From Chitinispirillum alkaliphilum (GTDB lineage: Bacteria; Fibrobacterota; Chitinivibrionia; Chitinivibrionales; Chitinispirillaceae), in the NCBI GenBank assembly GCA_001045525.1, contig LDWW01000003.1, positions 62,001 to 126,000 on the forward strand: a stretch of DNA of 64,000 nt, read 5' to 3'. The notes beneath the pieces are model-generated. The model did not search any database and had not been told where the DNA came from. It saw only the letters and a list, made by a program, of their open reading frames with translations. Shown one piece after another: positions 36,634-47,123 of this stretch (the first letter of the stretch is position 1; each line of letters opens with the position of its first letter). The position numbers and the translations under genes are program-made.

Positions 36634-36635
36634 TT

Positions 36636-37904
36636 TCAACAAATCTCAGCAATTATCAGTGTGTAATCATCTTCTCTGTCATAGGCAGAGAGATTCTTTT
36701 TAATTGAGCCGATTATGTCAGAAAAAGGAGTATCGGCTGTTTGACGGATTAGTTTTTTAAAGTTATCATAGCCAAAGACATCGTGTAATCTGTTTTCTTT
36801 ATCCACTACATCATAGATTCCATCGGTGAAAAAATAAAATCTGTCACCTGGTTTGAATTGAAATGATGCAGGCTGGAATTCTGCATCGTTTATAATACCG
36901 AGAAATGAGCCGTTACATGACAATGTCTCCATATCTCCGTTTTTTCTTACCACAATCGGATCCGGATGACCGGCCCGGCTGTAATTAAGCGTATTTGTCT
37001 CAAAGTCAAATATACACCAAAAACAGGTAAGGTAATGACTGGTATGGATGTTTCTGCACAGGTCACTGTTCATTCGTTGCAGAAGCTCTGAAGTTGTCAG
37101 TGCCGGGCTCATATGGTTGTCAAGGGACATTTTTGAGATTGTGCCAACTAAAGCCGATGAAAGTCCGTGCCCTGAAGCATCTCCAATGAAAAGACCTATT
37201 CGGGTATCGGATATCCTGATAAAATCGTATATGTCACCGCCGACTTCACTTATCGGTTTGTATATTACATCAAATTTTATCCTGTCAATTTCCGGTAGTT
37301 TTGAAGGGAGCAGGCCCTGTTGGATTTGCCTGGCAAGGTTTAGTTCCTCCCGGATACTTTTATTTGCAGCTCTGAGTTTCTGTGTAGTATTGGCGAGTGT
37401 TTGATTTCTTCTCTCAAGATCTATTTTTAGCTTTTCCAATGCAGTTATGTCCCTGATGTGTTCGATGATCAGGTATTCATTTTTCTTCTCAGACCGGACC
37501 GGGAAAGGAGTAAATCTGATTGACACAGCTCCGGATCCGCTGGGGTGCTCAGAGTGCTGGAGGAAAAGACTGCACTGTTTTGTCTGGGTTTGTTCAAGCT
37601 GACAGTCATCACAAACAGTGCTGCGATTTCTTAGAACAGTATAGCATTTTTGTCCTATGGAATGTTTATATTGACGATTGATAAGCTTTGCGTAGGCTTT
37701 GTTTATTCTGATGACTGTGTAGTCATTTGAAATTACAGCCAGAGGATCCCCAACTGCATCAAGCATATTCTGAAGATCGAGTTTACTTTTGTATATCAGG
37801 TGAAGAGGGTATCTGGTGTATACAGCGTAGAGAAGGGCTGTGGCTATGACAATGCCGGATAGCAGAAATAAAATCATGTTTTCTGATAGAAAACTGAAAA
37901 TCAT
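36636..37904 (-). CDS. PAS-containing PP2C (RsbU/SpoIIE-type) serine phosphatase
   Basis: 422 residues: N-terminal membrane helix (MILFLLSGIVIATALLYAVY), a PAS-like domain from about 45 to 150 with four Cys (CYTVL, CDDC and so on), a coiled linker, then a SpoIIE/PP2C phosphatase with ISEVGGDIYDFI, GLFIGDASGHGLSSALV, YFFTDGIYDVVD and DDYTLIIAEI carrying the metal-binding Asp residues. Such enzymes reset anti-sigma/anti-anti-sigma switches, but no partner is seen nearby. Starts inside a 4-base overlap with tsaB. Confidence 0.9.
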   Translation of the reverse strand: MIFSFLSENMILFLLSGIVIATALLYAVYTRYPLHLIYKSKLDLQNMLDAVGDPLAVISNDYTVIRINKAYAKLINRQYKHSIGQKCYTVLRNRSTVCDDCQLEQTQTKQCSLFLQHSEHPSGSGAVSIRFTPFPVRSEKKNEYLIIEHIRDITALEKLKIDLERRNQTLANTTQKLRAANKSIREELNLARQIQQGLLPSKLPEIDRIKFDVIYKPISEVGGDIYDFIRISDTRIGLFIGDASGHGLSSALVGTISKMSLDNHMSPALTTSELLQRMNSDLCRNIHTSHYLTCFWCIFDFETNTLNYSRAGHPDPIVVRKNGDMETLSCNGSFLGIINDAEFQPASFQFKPGDRFYFFTDGIYDVVDKENRLHDVFGYDNFKKLIRQTADTPFSDIIGSIKKNLSAYDREDDYTLIIAEIC

Positions 37905-38602
37905 CCAGCCGCCTTTATCTGTGCAGAGGAAAGTCTCAAATACTCAGGTTCCAGAACAGAGGCACTTACCCATGAGTCTTCTTCATCGATGATATTGTAT
38001 GCAGCCTGAGAAACAGAAAGTCCGCGGTGAACAGGATATGTTTCAACGGGGAAATGGTTTGGGTTACTTTCAAGTATCTTAAAGATTGTGCTTCTAGAAT
38101 ACCCCATGGTGTCAGTAATTATGATGTCCTGTGGGTCTGAAGCGGCAACAAGCATGGAATCAATATGGCTGATCGTATCGGGGCTCAGACGGGTAACCGT
38201 ACCATCTCCGTTTGAGAGAAATGAGGCCCAGAAAATCTCATCCCGTCTGGCATCAATTGCAGAGAAGATTTTGGTGCCTTTTTTGGCTTTGAATGTGTTT
38301 GCAAGCACGAAAAGACTTGAGAAGGGGGCAACTGGTTTTTTACTCCCAAGGCAGAAACCTTTTACAAATGATATACCTATTCTTAAACCCGTAAAAGATC
38401 CCGGACCTGTAGTGATACCTACATGGGTTATCTCCTCTGCTGTGATCTTGTTTAGCTGAAGCACCATTTTAACGCCCTGAGCAATATGTTCGGCGTGGGA
38501 GTTGGGGATAAATCTTGACATGGAAACTGCAGCCTGGCCATCCTTATAAATACCGATTCCAAGATCTGTTGAGGAGGTATCTATGCTTAATATAATGCTC
38601 AT
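37901..38602 (-). CDS. tsaB: tRNA threonylcarbamoyladenosine biosynthesis protein TsaB
   Basis: 233 residues from ATG 38602 (overlapping the ddl stop as ATGA). ASKHA-fold signs: IILSIDTSSTDLGIGIYKDG, NSHAEHIAQGVKMVL, VGITTGPGSFTGLRIGISFVKG and FSAIDARRDEIFWA. TsaB pairs with TsaD and TsaE to make t6A37 in ANN-reading tRNAs. TsaD is not in the window. Confidence 0.92.
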   Translation of the reverse strand: MSIILSIDTSSTDLGIGIYKDGQAAVSMSRFIPNSHAEHIAQGVKMVLQLNKITAEEITHVGITTGPGSFTGLRIGISFVKGFCLGSKKPVAPFSSLFVLANTFKAKKGTKIFSAIDARRDEIFWASFLSNGDGTVTRLSPDTISHIDSMLVAASDPQDIIITDTMGYSRSTIFKILESNPNHFPVETYPVHRGLSVSQAAYNIIDEEDSWVSASVLEPEYLRLSSAQIKAAG

Positions 38603-39648
38603 GACACACATTCCTTTTCAGATTCAACAGTGATAGTGGAGATTATTTTGTCAAGAAGCTTTGAAAAGGATCCGCCTTCGGCCTTGAACTCTTTTGGTAA
38701 CAGTGAATTTGAGGTCATTCCAGGCAGTGTGTTTGTTTCCAGAACATAAAGTCTGGATTCTGAATAGATCATATCTGTTCTGGAATATCCGCTGCATCCA
38801 AGAAGCTTATGTGCTATCAGTGCCACTTCCTTAACTTGCTCAAGCAGCTCAAAGGGATGGGGAGCGGGGACAAGTTCCAGAGAAGCACCGTCGCTGTACT
38901 TGGCATCATAATCGAAAAACTTTGAATTCAGAGGGCGTATTTCTACAGGAGGCAAAGCGTATAGTCCTTTTTGGCTATCCTGAAGCACACCACAGGAGAA
39001 TTCCGTTCCCTTTATGGTTGTCTCGACAAGAATATCATCCGATTCCTCCAAAAGGTTTTCCAATAACACCATAAGTGACTTTTTATCATTTGCACTTCCA
39101 AGAAGTCTGCTGGATCCCGATTGAGGGCATTTGGCAAACATGGGAAATCCATGCGTTTGAATCAGATCCTCAACTGTGATATCGGGATTGTTCCTGCCAA
39201 AGATAGAGTAGGGGGCAACTGTAAGTCCTCCCGTTTCGTATAATACTTTGGAAGTGATTTTGTTCATTGCAACAGCACTTGAATATACCCCTGAACCGCT
39301 GTAGGGTATATTCAATGTTTCAAGGTAGCCCTGAATGACACCATCTTCACCGAATGTGCCATGAAGTGCAAGCAGGGCCGCATCACAATCACCCCAGATC
39401 TCTTCGCAGCTAAAGGGACTCAAAGGCCCCTTGAACAGGGGTGAGGATTCCGGACTGCTCAGTTCCTGAAAATCAGGTGTTGTCTGGTCAATATCGCAGA
39501 AAAAAAACTGTTTTTCTCTGGATATAACTACGGCCCTGATTCTGTATTTGTCCTTATTCAGGTGGGTCAGTATCTCCTCTCCGGAGCGTAGTGATACTTC
39601 GTGCTCAGCGGAAGGACCGCCCATCAATACATTTACCTGCATTTTCAT
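38599..39648 (-). CDS. ddl: D-alanine--D-alanine ligase
   Basis: 349 residues: [49 protein letters not shown]-grasp segments [39 protein letters not shown] and the final [17 protein letters not shown] (usual NTxPGMT). It makes D-Ala-D-Ala for peptidoglycan. ATG 39648 overlaps glyS as ATGA. Confidence 0.95.
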   Translation of the reverse strand: MKMQVNVLMGGPSAEHEVSLRSGEEILTHLNKDKYRIRAVVISREKQFFFCDIDQTTPDFQELSSPESSPLFKGPLSPFSCEEIWGDCDAALLALHGTFGEDGVIQGYLETLNIPYSGSGVYSSAVAMNKITSKVLYETGGLTVAPYSIFGRNNPDITVEDLIQTHGFPMFAKCPQSGSSRLLGSANDKKSLMVLLENLLEESDDILVETTIKGTEFSCGVLQDSQKGLYALPPVEIRPLNSKFFDYDAKYSDGASLELVPAPHPFELLEQVKEVALIAHKLLGCSGYSRTDMIYSESRLYVLETNTLPGMTSNSLLPKEFKAEGGSFSKLLDKIISTITVESEKECVS

Positions 39649-40967
39649 TTTTTGTCTTTCATCTTTTTATTTATAACACTAACTATGGAATCCATGGCAA
39701 CCCTGTATTGCTCACGACTGTCACGTTCTCTGAGAGTCACGCTCTGATCTTCAAGGGTCTGATTATCTATTGTGATACAATAAGGTGTACCAATTTCATC
39801 CTGCCGGGCATAACGACGACCAATTGAGGATGTCAGGTCCATTTGTGATTTGATAGAATTGTCAAGCAGATCCTCATAAATCTTTTCAGCAATATCGGGC
39901 ATGCCGTCGCGTTTTACAAGTGGCAGCACGGCAGCTTTAACCGGTGCTATGGCCGGATGAAACTTCATTACAGTTCTGGCCTCCTTACCTTCACCCTCAA
40001 CTCCATAGGCATCCACCAGAAATGCAAGAGTCGCTCTGTCGGCGCCGGCAGCCGGCTCAACCACGTAGGGGAAATAGTGCTGCTTTGTGGCTTCATCATA
40101 ATATGCGAGACTTTTCCCACTGAATTCAGTGTGTTGCTTGAGGTCAAAATCTGTACGGTTTGCGATACCTTCCAGTTCGCTCCATCCAAACGGGAACAGG
40201 TACTCAACATCGACACAGGCCTTCGCATAGTGAGCAAGCTCATCCTTTTCATGATCGCGCATCCGCAGGTGTTCGGGATTAATACCGTTATCAATATACC
40301 ACTGAAGTCTCTGTTCACTCCAGTACTTGTACCATTTTTCATCTTCACCGGGAGGGACAAAAAACTCCATCTCCATCTGTTCAAATTCTCGTGTACGGTA
40401 GATAAAATTACCGGGAGTGATTTCATTTCTGAAGCTTTTGCCGATCTGAGCAATACCAAAAGGAGGTTTTAATCTTGAGGACTGCTGAACATTGAGGAAA
40501 TTAACAAAAATACCCTGAGCGGTTTCCGGACGCATGAAAACTGTGGCGGAGCTGTCTTCCACCGGGCCCATAAATGTCTTGAACATGAGATTGAATTTTC
40601 TGATGTCTGTGAATTCACCACTGCACTTTGGACACTTCTCAAGACTTTCGAGATGGTCGGCACGAAAGCGCTCTTTACATTTTTTACAATCTACCATTGG
40701 ATCGGAGAACCCTGAAAGATGACCCGATGCTTCCCAAACTCTTGGGTGCATAAGAATAGATGCATCGAGGCCGACGATATCACGCCGGTTTGTAACCATC
40801 GATTTCCACCAGGATTCTTTGATATTGCGTTTGAGTTCAACTCCCAGTGGACCATAATCCCAGCAACTGTTAAGTCCGCCATAGATCTCACTCGATTGAA
40901 AAATAAACCCTCTGCGCTTGCATAAACTAACTACCGTACTCATGAGATCGGGGCTTTTTGCGGCCAT
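39645..40967 (-). CDS. glyS: glycyl-tRNA synthetase (dimeric type)
   Basis: 440 residues of the alpha2 class II enzyme: [20 protein letters not shown], motif 1/2 region [33 protein letters not shown], zinc pair [16 protein letters not shown], and motif 3 [13 protein letters not shown], followed by the anticodon-binding domain [15 protein letters not shown] strong GGAGG lies before ATG 40967. First gene of the run glyS-ddl-tsaB-PP2C-envelope-nth, each joined by a few bases. Confidence 0.96.
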   Translation of the reverse strand: MAAKSPDLMSTVVSLCKRRGFIFQSSEIYGGLNSCWDYGPLGVELKRNIKESWWKSMVTNRRDIVGLDASILMHPRVWEASGHLSGFSDPMVDCKKCKERFRADHLESLEKCPKCSGEFTDIRKFNLMFKTFMGPVEDSSATVFMRPETAQGIFVNFLNVQQSSRLKPPFGIAQIGKSFRNEITPGNFIYRTREFEQMEMEFFVPPGEDEKWYKYWSEQRLQWYIDNGINPEHLRMRDHEKDELAHYAKACVDVEYLFPFGWSELEGIANRTDFDLKQHTEFSGKSLAYYDEATKQHYFPYVVEPAAGADRATLAFLVDAYGVEGEGKEARTVMKFHPAIAPVKAAVLPLVKRDGMPDIAEKIYEDLLDNSIKSQMDLTSSIGRRYARQDEIGTPYCITIDNQTLEDQSVTLRERDSREQYRVAMDSIVSVINKKMKDKK

Positions 40968-41380
40968 TGGAATTCCTCCGTATTTGGTTTGCTTACTATT
41001 ATATGAAATAAACTATCAAAATACGTTCAGGCATCGTTTTTCGGCAACGTGACTTCGAATTTGAGTAAAATAAAATTGCCAGAAAACTAAACCCCTCTGC
41101 ATCTTGTGTTCTTTTCGCGAAATGGAAGAATTCTACATATTCTGAAATTCCTGCATGCGATTATAATTTGAACTCCAGCCAAGTATTCAGAACCCTCTGA
41201 AATCCCCCTATCTTCAAAGAAATCAGTTTCTTTTGTATCTACCTGTGAAAAAGAGAGTGAGTGGAGAGTTGTTTTAAAGGTCACAAATGTGACTTTTGAG
41301 TCAATAAAAAAAACTTTGTGTCGTAGTTTAACCCAGAACAGCTGGATTAAAATGCAATGTTTTCAGAAAAGGAGGTAAGA
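40968..41380. other. divergent intergenic region
   Basis: Holds the upstream regions of glyS (minus) and the efflux operon (plus), including a 22-base near-palindrome at 41276-41297. I see no gene and no T-box leader before glyS. Confidence 0.5.
41276..41297. promoter_or_regulatory. near-palindrome upstream of the efflux operon (candidate TetR operator)
   Basis: AAAGGTCACAAATGTGACTTTT pairs with itself except one inner position; the core GTCACA-AA-TGTGAC is a perfect inverted repeat with two-base spacer. It lies about 85 bases before the tolC-like ATG, where the operon's TetR-type regulator could bind. No copy is seen before the tetR gene itself. Confidence 0.45.
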
Positions 41381-42778
41381 ATGATCAAAAAAAAGGTAAG
41401 TGTGTTGTTTATTCTAAGCGGATTTTTATCTGTTTGTGCGATGAGTCTTCAGGAGATGAAGGAGCATGCGTTTCTTAACTCTGAAAAGGTTCAGCAGATT
41501 GAACTGAGTCTTCTCAGAGCAGAAAGTTTGAAAAGAGAGTATTATGCAAAGGGTTTTCCTGAGATAAATTTAGGACTAAAATACCTTTACCAACCCCGTG
41601 CATATAACCCCTTTGATTTCGGGCCTTTTCCTTCCGTTCTGGAGATGATGGATCCAACACAGGAGGGGTATTTAAATGATGCGATGCTGGCCGGAACCCT
41701 TGATCAGCTTTTTTCAAATCTTGATTTGGCTCCCAAGCAGCAGGCTTTGCAATGGGAGATTACTGCAACGCAGCCGATCTTTGCCCAGGGCAAAATAACT
41801 GCAGGTGTCAGGATTGCAAAACTCTATACTGAGATGATTTCACTGCAGCATCAACAGTTACTCTCAGAGTTGGCAGAGCAGATAAGTCATTCATATTTTA
41901 AGGCTCTTGTTGCTGAGGAGAATCTGGTGACCCAAAGAAGAGCTGTGGAGCTTTCGGAAGAGGCGCATCGGCTTTCGGTGAGAAGGTATGAGGTTGGAAA
42001 GGGTACCTTGCTTGATACCCTTAACAGCCGGTACACCCTGCAGAGAGACATTTACTCTTTGCGAGAGGCGGAAAAAAACCGAAGACTTGCAGTTCAGCAA
42101 CTCCTAACAACTGTTTCGTTTGATCTTTGCCCTGATTCTTTTCTGCTCTCAGATTCACTTTCAGAAAATTACCTGCCCACAACATTTGACCAGGCACATG
42201 AGGTGATGCTTCAAAGCAACCATTCCCTTCAGGTACTTCGAAAGGGAGAGCTCCTGCAGCAGAGACAGACACATTTGATGAGGACCGATTATTTCCCCAC
42301 TGTATTTGCAGGAGCAACAGCCGGGCAGATAAGTCAGCATGATGCATTTGGTGATATAAACCTCAGGAGTGATGCCTGGGATGTGAAAATATTTGCAGGG
42401 GTAAATGTTCCGGTATGGAACGGTGGGCAACGAAGGCATCGCATGGCCCAGGCGTATACGGAGGAGCTGAAAATAGCAAGCCAGATTAAAGAGATTGAAG
42501 ATTTGCTGACGCTTGCCTTAAGCGCTGCATTTGAGGAGTATCAGCTTGCAATCGAGAATCTCTCAGCAGTAAGGGAGATGAAAGCTGTTGCTGAGAAGGC
42601 AAGTTCGGTTGCCCAAAGAGCGTTTGAAGTGGGACATATAACTCAGCTCGAGTTGAATCAAAATCACCAGAATGTCAACCTTACACGCCTTGCATATACC
42701 GATGCTCTTTATCGTCTATCAAAAGCCCAGGTAAAAATTCAGAAACTCACCGGTAACCCTCAGTTAATTCATAATTAA
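41381..42778 (+). CDS. TolC-family outer-membrane efflux protein
   Basis: 465 residues from ATG 41381 (GGAGG about 5 bases before). Signal peptide (VSVLFILSGFLSVCAMS), then the duplicated helical hairpin of the OEP family: LLRAESLKREYYAKGFPEIN, FKALVAEENLVTQRRAVELS, and a second repeat LSAAFEEYQLAIENLSAVRE with VAQRAFEVGHITQLELNQ. Forms the outer-membrane duct of a tripartite pump with the next two genes. Confidence 0.92.
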   Translation: MIKKKVSVLFILSGFLSVCAMSLQEMKEHAFLNSEKVQQIELSLLRAESLKREYYAKGFPEINLGLKYLYQPRAYNPFDFGPFPSVLEMMDPTQEGYLNDAMLAGTLDQLFSNLDLAPKQQALQWEITATQPIFAQGKITAGVRIAKLYTEMISLQHQQLLSELAEQISHSYFKALVAEENLVTQRRAVELSEEAHRLSVRRYEVGKGTLLDTLNSRYTLQRDIYSLREAEKNRRLAVQQLLTTVSFDLCPDSFLLSDSLSENYLPTTFDQAHEVMLQSNHSLQVLRKGELLQQRQTHLMRTDYFPTVFAGATAGQISQHDAFGDINLRSDAWDVKIFAGVNVPVWNGGQRRHRMAQAYTEELKIASQIKEIEDLLTLALSAAFEEYQLAIENLSAVREMKAVAEKASSVAQRAFEVGHITQLELNQNHQNVNLTRLAYTDALYRLSKAQVKIQKLTGNPQLIHN

Positions 42779-42791
42779 TAAGGAGATTTGT

Positions 42792-43814
42792 ATGGGAACA
42801 AAAAAAATTATCTGTATTGCAGTTGCAATCATAGGATGTGGGGGTGAAACTACCACTCCGAATCTGACGATTGAGAATATGCAGGCAAAGCAGGGTATCC
42901 CCGTTGAGGTGCAAATGCCAAAAGTTCAAACATTGCAGTCTGTTCATAGTGCAGGCGGTACAGTGGAAGGAATCCGTCAGACCTATCTCTCAACAGCAGC
43001 ACCGGGAACAGTTAAAAATATACCGGTTTCAATAGGAAATACTGTTCGGCGGGGAGGTTTGCTTGCTTCCATGGAGTTTGATGAGGGTGCCCCGTTGGGT
43101 GTGGCTCAGAGTGCCTACGTTTATGCATCAGAAAGCCTCAATCGTGTAGAACAGCTCTATCTGGAGGGTGCTGTTTCCAGGGGGGAAGTTGAAAAGGTCA
43201 GGGCTCAGTACCAGAGGGCAAAGCATCAAAAAGGGCAGGCTTCAGTAGCGCAGTTTATAAGAGCTCCTTTTGCGGGCACTGTTATGGACATACTCAGAAG
43301 TGAAGGGACGAAGGTTGATGCAAAAACACCTCTGGTCCTGTTGTCTGATTTGTCTGAAGTAAAAATAGACCTGCGGGTGCATAACAGAGCAGTTAAAAAT
43401 TACCAAAAGGGTCAGAGTGCCTATATAATTAAAGATAACGGAGACTCTTTGGCGGGTACAATCGAGCATGTATCTCTCAGTGCTCATCCTCTTACACACG
43501 GGTTTACCGTAACTGTACGGTTTCCAAACTGTGAACAGTTGCTTCTTCCCGGTATGTACCGTCAGGTCCACACCGTAACTGAGCGGAGAAGTGAAGCGGT
43601 TAGTGTTCCGGTTGAATCACTGTTCACTGAGGATGGTAAATGGTATCTGTATACTGTTTCAGATGGGCATGCGGTGAAAAAAATGGTCGAGCCTGGAATT
43701 CTGGATAACGGATACAGGGAAATCTCCTCTGGTTTAGGGTATGACGAAAAAGTTATAGTCAGGGGTATTTCCCAGATTGCGGATGGTTCAAAAATAAAAG
43801 TGGTAAACAGATAG
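42792..43814 (+). CDS. RND pump periplasmic adaptor, lipoprotein
   Basis: 340 residues. N-terminal signal ends in a lipobox-like AIIGC, so it is likely lipid-anchored. Then HlyD/MFP architecture: STAAPGTVKNIPVSIGNTVR (lipoyl half-motif), a short coiled-coil hairpin around 100-140, IRAPFAGTVMDILRSEGTKV (second lipoyl half) and a beta-barrel plus membrane-proximal domain. AAGGAG precedes the ATG. It bridges the TolC-like duct and the RND transporter. Confidence 0.92.
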   Translation: MGTKKIICIAVAIIGCGGETTTPNLTIENMQAKQGIPVEVQMPKVQTLQSVHSAGGTVEGIRQTYLSTAAPGTVKNIPVSIGNTVRRGGLLASMEFDEGAPLGVAQSAYVYASESLNRVEQLYLEGAVSRGEVEKVRAQYQRAKHQKGQASVAQFIRAPFAGTVMDILRSEGTKVDAKTPLVLLSDLSEVKIDLRVHNRAVKNYQKGQSAYIIKDNGDSLAGTIEHVSLSAHPLTHGFTVTVRFPNCEQLLLPGMYRQVHTVTERRSEAVSVPVESLFTEDGKWYLYTVSDGHAVKKMVEPGILDNGYREISSGLGYDEKVIVRGISQIADGSKIKVVNR

Positions 43815-43823
43815 GGAGGAGAG

Positions 43824-46800
43824 ATGAATTTACCGGGAATGAGTGTGCGACGTCCCCTTGCTGTAACAATGATTGTACTTGCATTTACCATGTTTGGGAT
43901 AGTATCCTGGAGTAAACTTCCGCTTGACAGCCTCCCTGATATGGAACTTCCATTTATAACTGTTCAGCTGATATACCCAGGTGCAGGTCCTGAGGAGATT
44001 GAAGCTTCTGTTATTGGGCCAATCGAGGATCAGGTGAATGTGATAGCGGGTATAAAAAACATAACCGCCTATTGTATGGAAAATGGCGGGTTTATGCTTT
44101 TGGAGTTTCTGGATCATATAGATCCTGATATCGCGTCGATCGAAGTTAAGGACAGAATCGATCAGATTATGGGTGATCTTCCCTCAGATCTTAGGAACCC
44201 TGTGATATCCAAATTCAATCCCAATGACAGGCCCGTATTTACTTTGGCTGTAAGAGGGGATATGGATCCTGCAGAACTTAGGAAATATGTTGATGATCAT
44301 CTTAAAGATGAATTTAGCAGAATCCCCGGAGTGGCAAACGTAGACGTTATAGGAGGAAGAGAAAGAGAGATTCATGTGAATCTCGATAAGCAAGCCCTGG
44401 CAGCGCATGGTTTGTCAATTTTCCAGATTATTCCATTTCTTCAAAGTCAGAATGTAACGATACCGGGCGGTTTTATATCAGACCAAAACAAGGAATATAC
44501 TGTAAAGCTCGATGGTGAGTTTACTTCTCTGGATCAGATAAAAAGTCTCAAAATCCCTGTTTACAAGGATTTCGGTTCTGCTCAGGCAAGCTATCAGGTG
44601 GTGCTTGGAGAGGAGTTGGCTGAGATCAGGGATGGTTACAAAGATGTGCGTAATATGGCTCGTTTCAACGGACAGGAATGTGTACAGATATTGATAAATA
44701 AGTCAAGTGATGCAAATATTGTGGAAACCGTTGAGCAGATACAAATTTATGTAGAACAGCTGGAAAAAAATCTTCCGGATGGTATATACATGGATGTGGT
44801 TCAGAGTCGCGCCACATTTATTGAGAATACTATCAGGGATACTTACGCCAATATTGTCATGGGTATCATTCTTACTTCTCTTATTCTTCTGGTATTTTTA
44901 GGGGATCTGCGTCTGACGCTGATTGCTGCGGTTACAATTCCAATCTCAATTATTACAACTATGATTGGGCTTGAGGTGTTCGGTATCTCACTGAATATTG
45001 TTACGATGATGTCGCTGACTGCTTCTGTTGGGATTCTTGTAACAAACGCAATTATTGTGATTGAAAACATAGTTCGTCACAAAGAGTTTGGGGTAGAAAC
45101 AGATCACGCCGCAGAAGTTGGTACAAATGAGATTATGACAGCGGTACTTGCTTCAACCTTAACTAATCTCGCTGTTTTCATTCCGATCGCTTCTACAACG
45201 GGTATTACTGAAAGTGTGTTTAAAACTCTTGGGTTGACTGTTGTTTTCGCTTCAGTCTCATCGCTTTTACTCTCATTCACTCTTGTACCGTTGATGGCTT
45301 CAAAGCTGCTCAGAAAGGGACGTGAACAAAAGCGTGAGAGGGTGTTTAATCGTGCGTTTTATTATCTGGAAAAAAACTATGTGTATCTGTTAAACAGAAT
45401 CCTAAAAAAAAGAGTGCTCAAAGCTCTGCTGGTAGGTGGCACTGTGTCATTATTTCTCTTTTCGGTAGTTGTAATACTGCCATCACTGGGAAGAGAATTT
45501 ATGCCTGCAATGGATAATGGATTTTTCCAGGTCGACATTAAACTGCCCCCCGGCACACCGTTACCTGTTACCGAACAGGTGGTGGAAGAGGTAGAAAGAA
45601 GACTGATGGAAACACCACATCTTGTGGCTGTGTCCTCTGTTCTCGGAGGACAAAATATTGAAACAGGTGTACAGTATGCCACTGTTCAGGTTGAAGTCAC
45701 CCCCGAGACAGAACGTGATGTTTCTGTGATTGACATTGTTACTTTTATGCGACCACGTTTTGCCGATATACCTGATGCGCATATTGTCCTTGATCCCCGT
45801 CCCGACAGGATAAGTAAAGGGGATATCACTATTGAACTTAGTTCCGATAATCTCGACTCGCTGCTTGCATACAAAGAGAGCACCATAGAACTGCTCAGAA
45901 ATATCGGTACTCTTACCGATATTAACAGTTCATGGAGAGGAACAAAACCAGAAATTCTCATTACACCTGACCGCAACAAAATTGAACACTTTGGTCTTTC
46001 GCCCAATATTGCGCAATCTGCAACGGTTCAGATGATCGGAGGTATGCTTCGTTTCAACATAACTGGGGATGATAATGCGATATTCCGGGAAAATGGTCAG
46101 GAATATCCAATAAGAGTGCGTCTGGATGAGAAACACAGAAAAACTCCTCAGGACATTGCATCGTTTCTTGTGCCCACTCCAAGGGGAATGGTTCAGTTGA
46201 ATGAGATAGCTGAGGTTCGTGAAGTGCCATCCATTTCGGCTCTCACACGTAAAAACCGGATGCTTATGGTGGATGTTTCCTGTAACATAACCGAGGGGAC
46301 AACCGGAAAAATGATCGGAGAAATCGATCACTTATTAAGTCAGGCTCATATACCTGATGGGTGCAGTTATCACTTCGGAGGAAACGAAGATCTCAGACAG
46401 GAAACAAATGATCAGCTGACATTTGCTGCAATTCTGGCTGTTGCGCTTACTCTTATGTTGCTTGTCGCCATACTGGAATCTTTTTCCCGCGGTTTGGTGA
46501 TATTTCTGACTATTCCGATGGGTTTGATAGGGGTAATCTGGTTTCTTTTCATTACCGGTAACACCCTTTCGATTATCTCCAGTATTTCAGTTATCATGTT
46601 GATCGGGATCGTGGTAAACAATGCAATCATCCTGATTGACTATGCTCAAAGAGAGAGTGGAAAGCGGAAAATCTCACCCAGAACAGCTATTCTTGGTGCT
46701 GCGAGAACAAAGCTAAAAGCTATTCTCATGGCAAACCTGGCAATTATTGCCTCAATGATACCAATTGCGCTTGGTATAGGGTCTGGGGGTAGTTTCAGGG

Positions 46801-46913
46801 CACCTTTTGCAATAACTGCAATCGGTGGTGTTATTGTTTCTACTGCACTTACTCTCTTTGTAATCCCTGTACTGTATGTGTGGACAGCTTCGAAGTCCAA
46901 AAAGAGTAAGTGA
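43824..46913 (+). CDS. HAE1-type RND efflux transporter
   Basis: 1029 residues, the full AcrB-like length. Features: VRRPLAVTMIVLAFTMFGIV (TM1), DSLPDMELPFITVQLIYPGAGPEE, porter domains, TM4 motif VGILVTNAIIVIENIVRH (GI..DN-like region; note Asn in place of one family Asp), SLGREFMPAMDNGFFQVDIKLPPG, and GIVVNNAIILIDYA near TM10. It pumps drugs, bile-type or lipophilic compounds out using the proton gradient. AGGGAGGAG precedes the ATG. A terminator follows. Confidence 0.94.
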   Translation: MNLPGMSVRRPLAVTMIVLAFTMFGIVSWSKLPLDSLPDMELPFITVQLIYPGAGPEEIEASVIGPIEDQVNVIAGIKNITAYCMENGGFMLLEFLDHIDPDIASIEVKDRIDQIMGDLPSDLRNPVISKFNPNDRPVFTLAVRGDMDPAELRKYVDDHLKDEFSRIPGVANVDVIGGREREIHVNLDKQALAAHGLSIFQIIPFLQSQNVTIPGGFISDQNKEYTVKLDGEFTSLDQIKSLKIPVYKDFGSAQASYQVVLGEELAEIRDGYKDVRNMARFNGQECVQILINKSSDANIVETVEQIQIYVEQLEKNLPDGIYMDVVQSRATFIENTIRDTYANIVMGIILTSLILLVFLGDLRLTLIAAVTIPISIITTMIGLEVFGISLNIVTMMSLTASVGILVTNAIIVIENIVRHKEFGVETDHAAEVGTNEIMTAVLASTLTNLAVFIPIASTTGITESVFKTLGLTVVFASVSSLLLSFTLVPLMASKLLRKGREQKRERVFNRAFYYLEKNYVYLLNRILKKRVLKALLVGGTVSLFLFSVVVILPSLGREFMPAMDNGFFQVDIKLPPGTPLPVTEQVVEEVERRLMETPHLVAVSSVLGGQNIETGVQYATVQVEVTPETERDVSVIDIVTFMRPRFADIPDAHIVLDPRPDRISKGDITIELSSDNLDSLLAYKESTIELLRNIGTLTDINSSWRGTKPEILITPDRNKIEHFGLSPNIAQSATVQMIGGMLRFNITGDDNAIFRENGQEYPIRVRLDEKHRKTPQDIASFLVPTPRGMVQLNEIAEVREVPSISALTRKNRMLMVDVSCNITEGTTGKMIGEIDHLLSQAHIPDGCSYHFGGNEDLRQETNDQLTFAAILAVALTLMLLVAILESFSRGLVIFLTIPMGLIGVIWFLFITGNTLSIISSISVIMLIGIVVNNAIILIDYAQRESGKRKISPRTAILGAARTKLKAILMANLAIIASMIPIALGIGSGGSFRAPFAITAIGGVIVSTALTLFVIPVLYVWTASKSKKSK

Positions 46914-46921
46914 ATGTAGGG

Positions 46922-46955
46922 GAGAGTGCTGAAGATGCAGCGCTCTCTCTTTTTC
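46922..46955 (+). terminator. rho-independent terminator after the RND pump gene
   Basis: GAGAGTGCTG (46922-46931) and CAGCGCTCTC (46938-46947) pair with one G-U, six-base loop, then TCTTTTT. It ends the efflux operon before the tetR gene, so tetR probably has its own promoter. Confidence 0.85.
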
Positions 46956-47123
46956 AAAAACGGTCAACTTGCAGTCGCATATACCCGTGCAGAGTTTTGT
47001 AATGTAAACAATTGATGTGTTTATATGAATACCTTCCCTTGCGCTCTTCTTTGCTTTTTTTTATAATAGGTAATCAATATCTTTCACTATCAGTTTGTTT
47101 TGGGTATACCTAAAGGAGAGTGT

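Noticed and set aside
39968-40459. 163-codon minus frame and a 171-codon plus frame inside glyS
   Set aside because: Out-of-frame shadows of glycyl-tRNA synthetase; composition is not protein-like.
40968-41380. T-box leader for glyS
   Set aside because: No T-box consensus or specifier-type stem could be found upstream of the glyS start.
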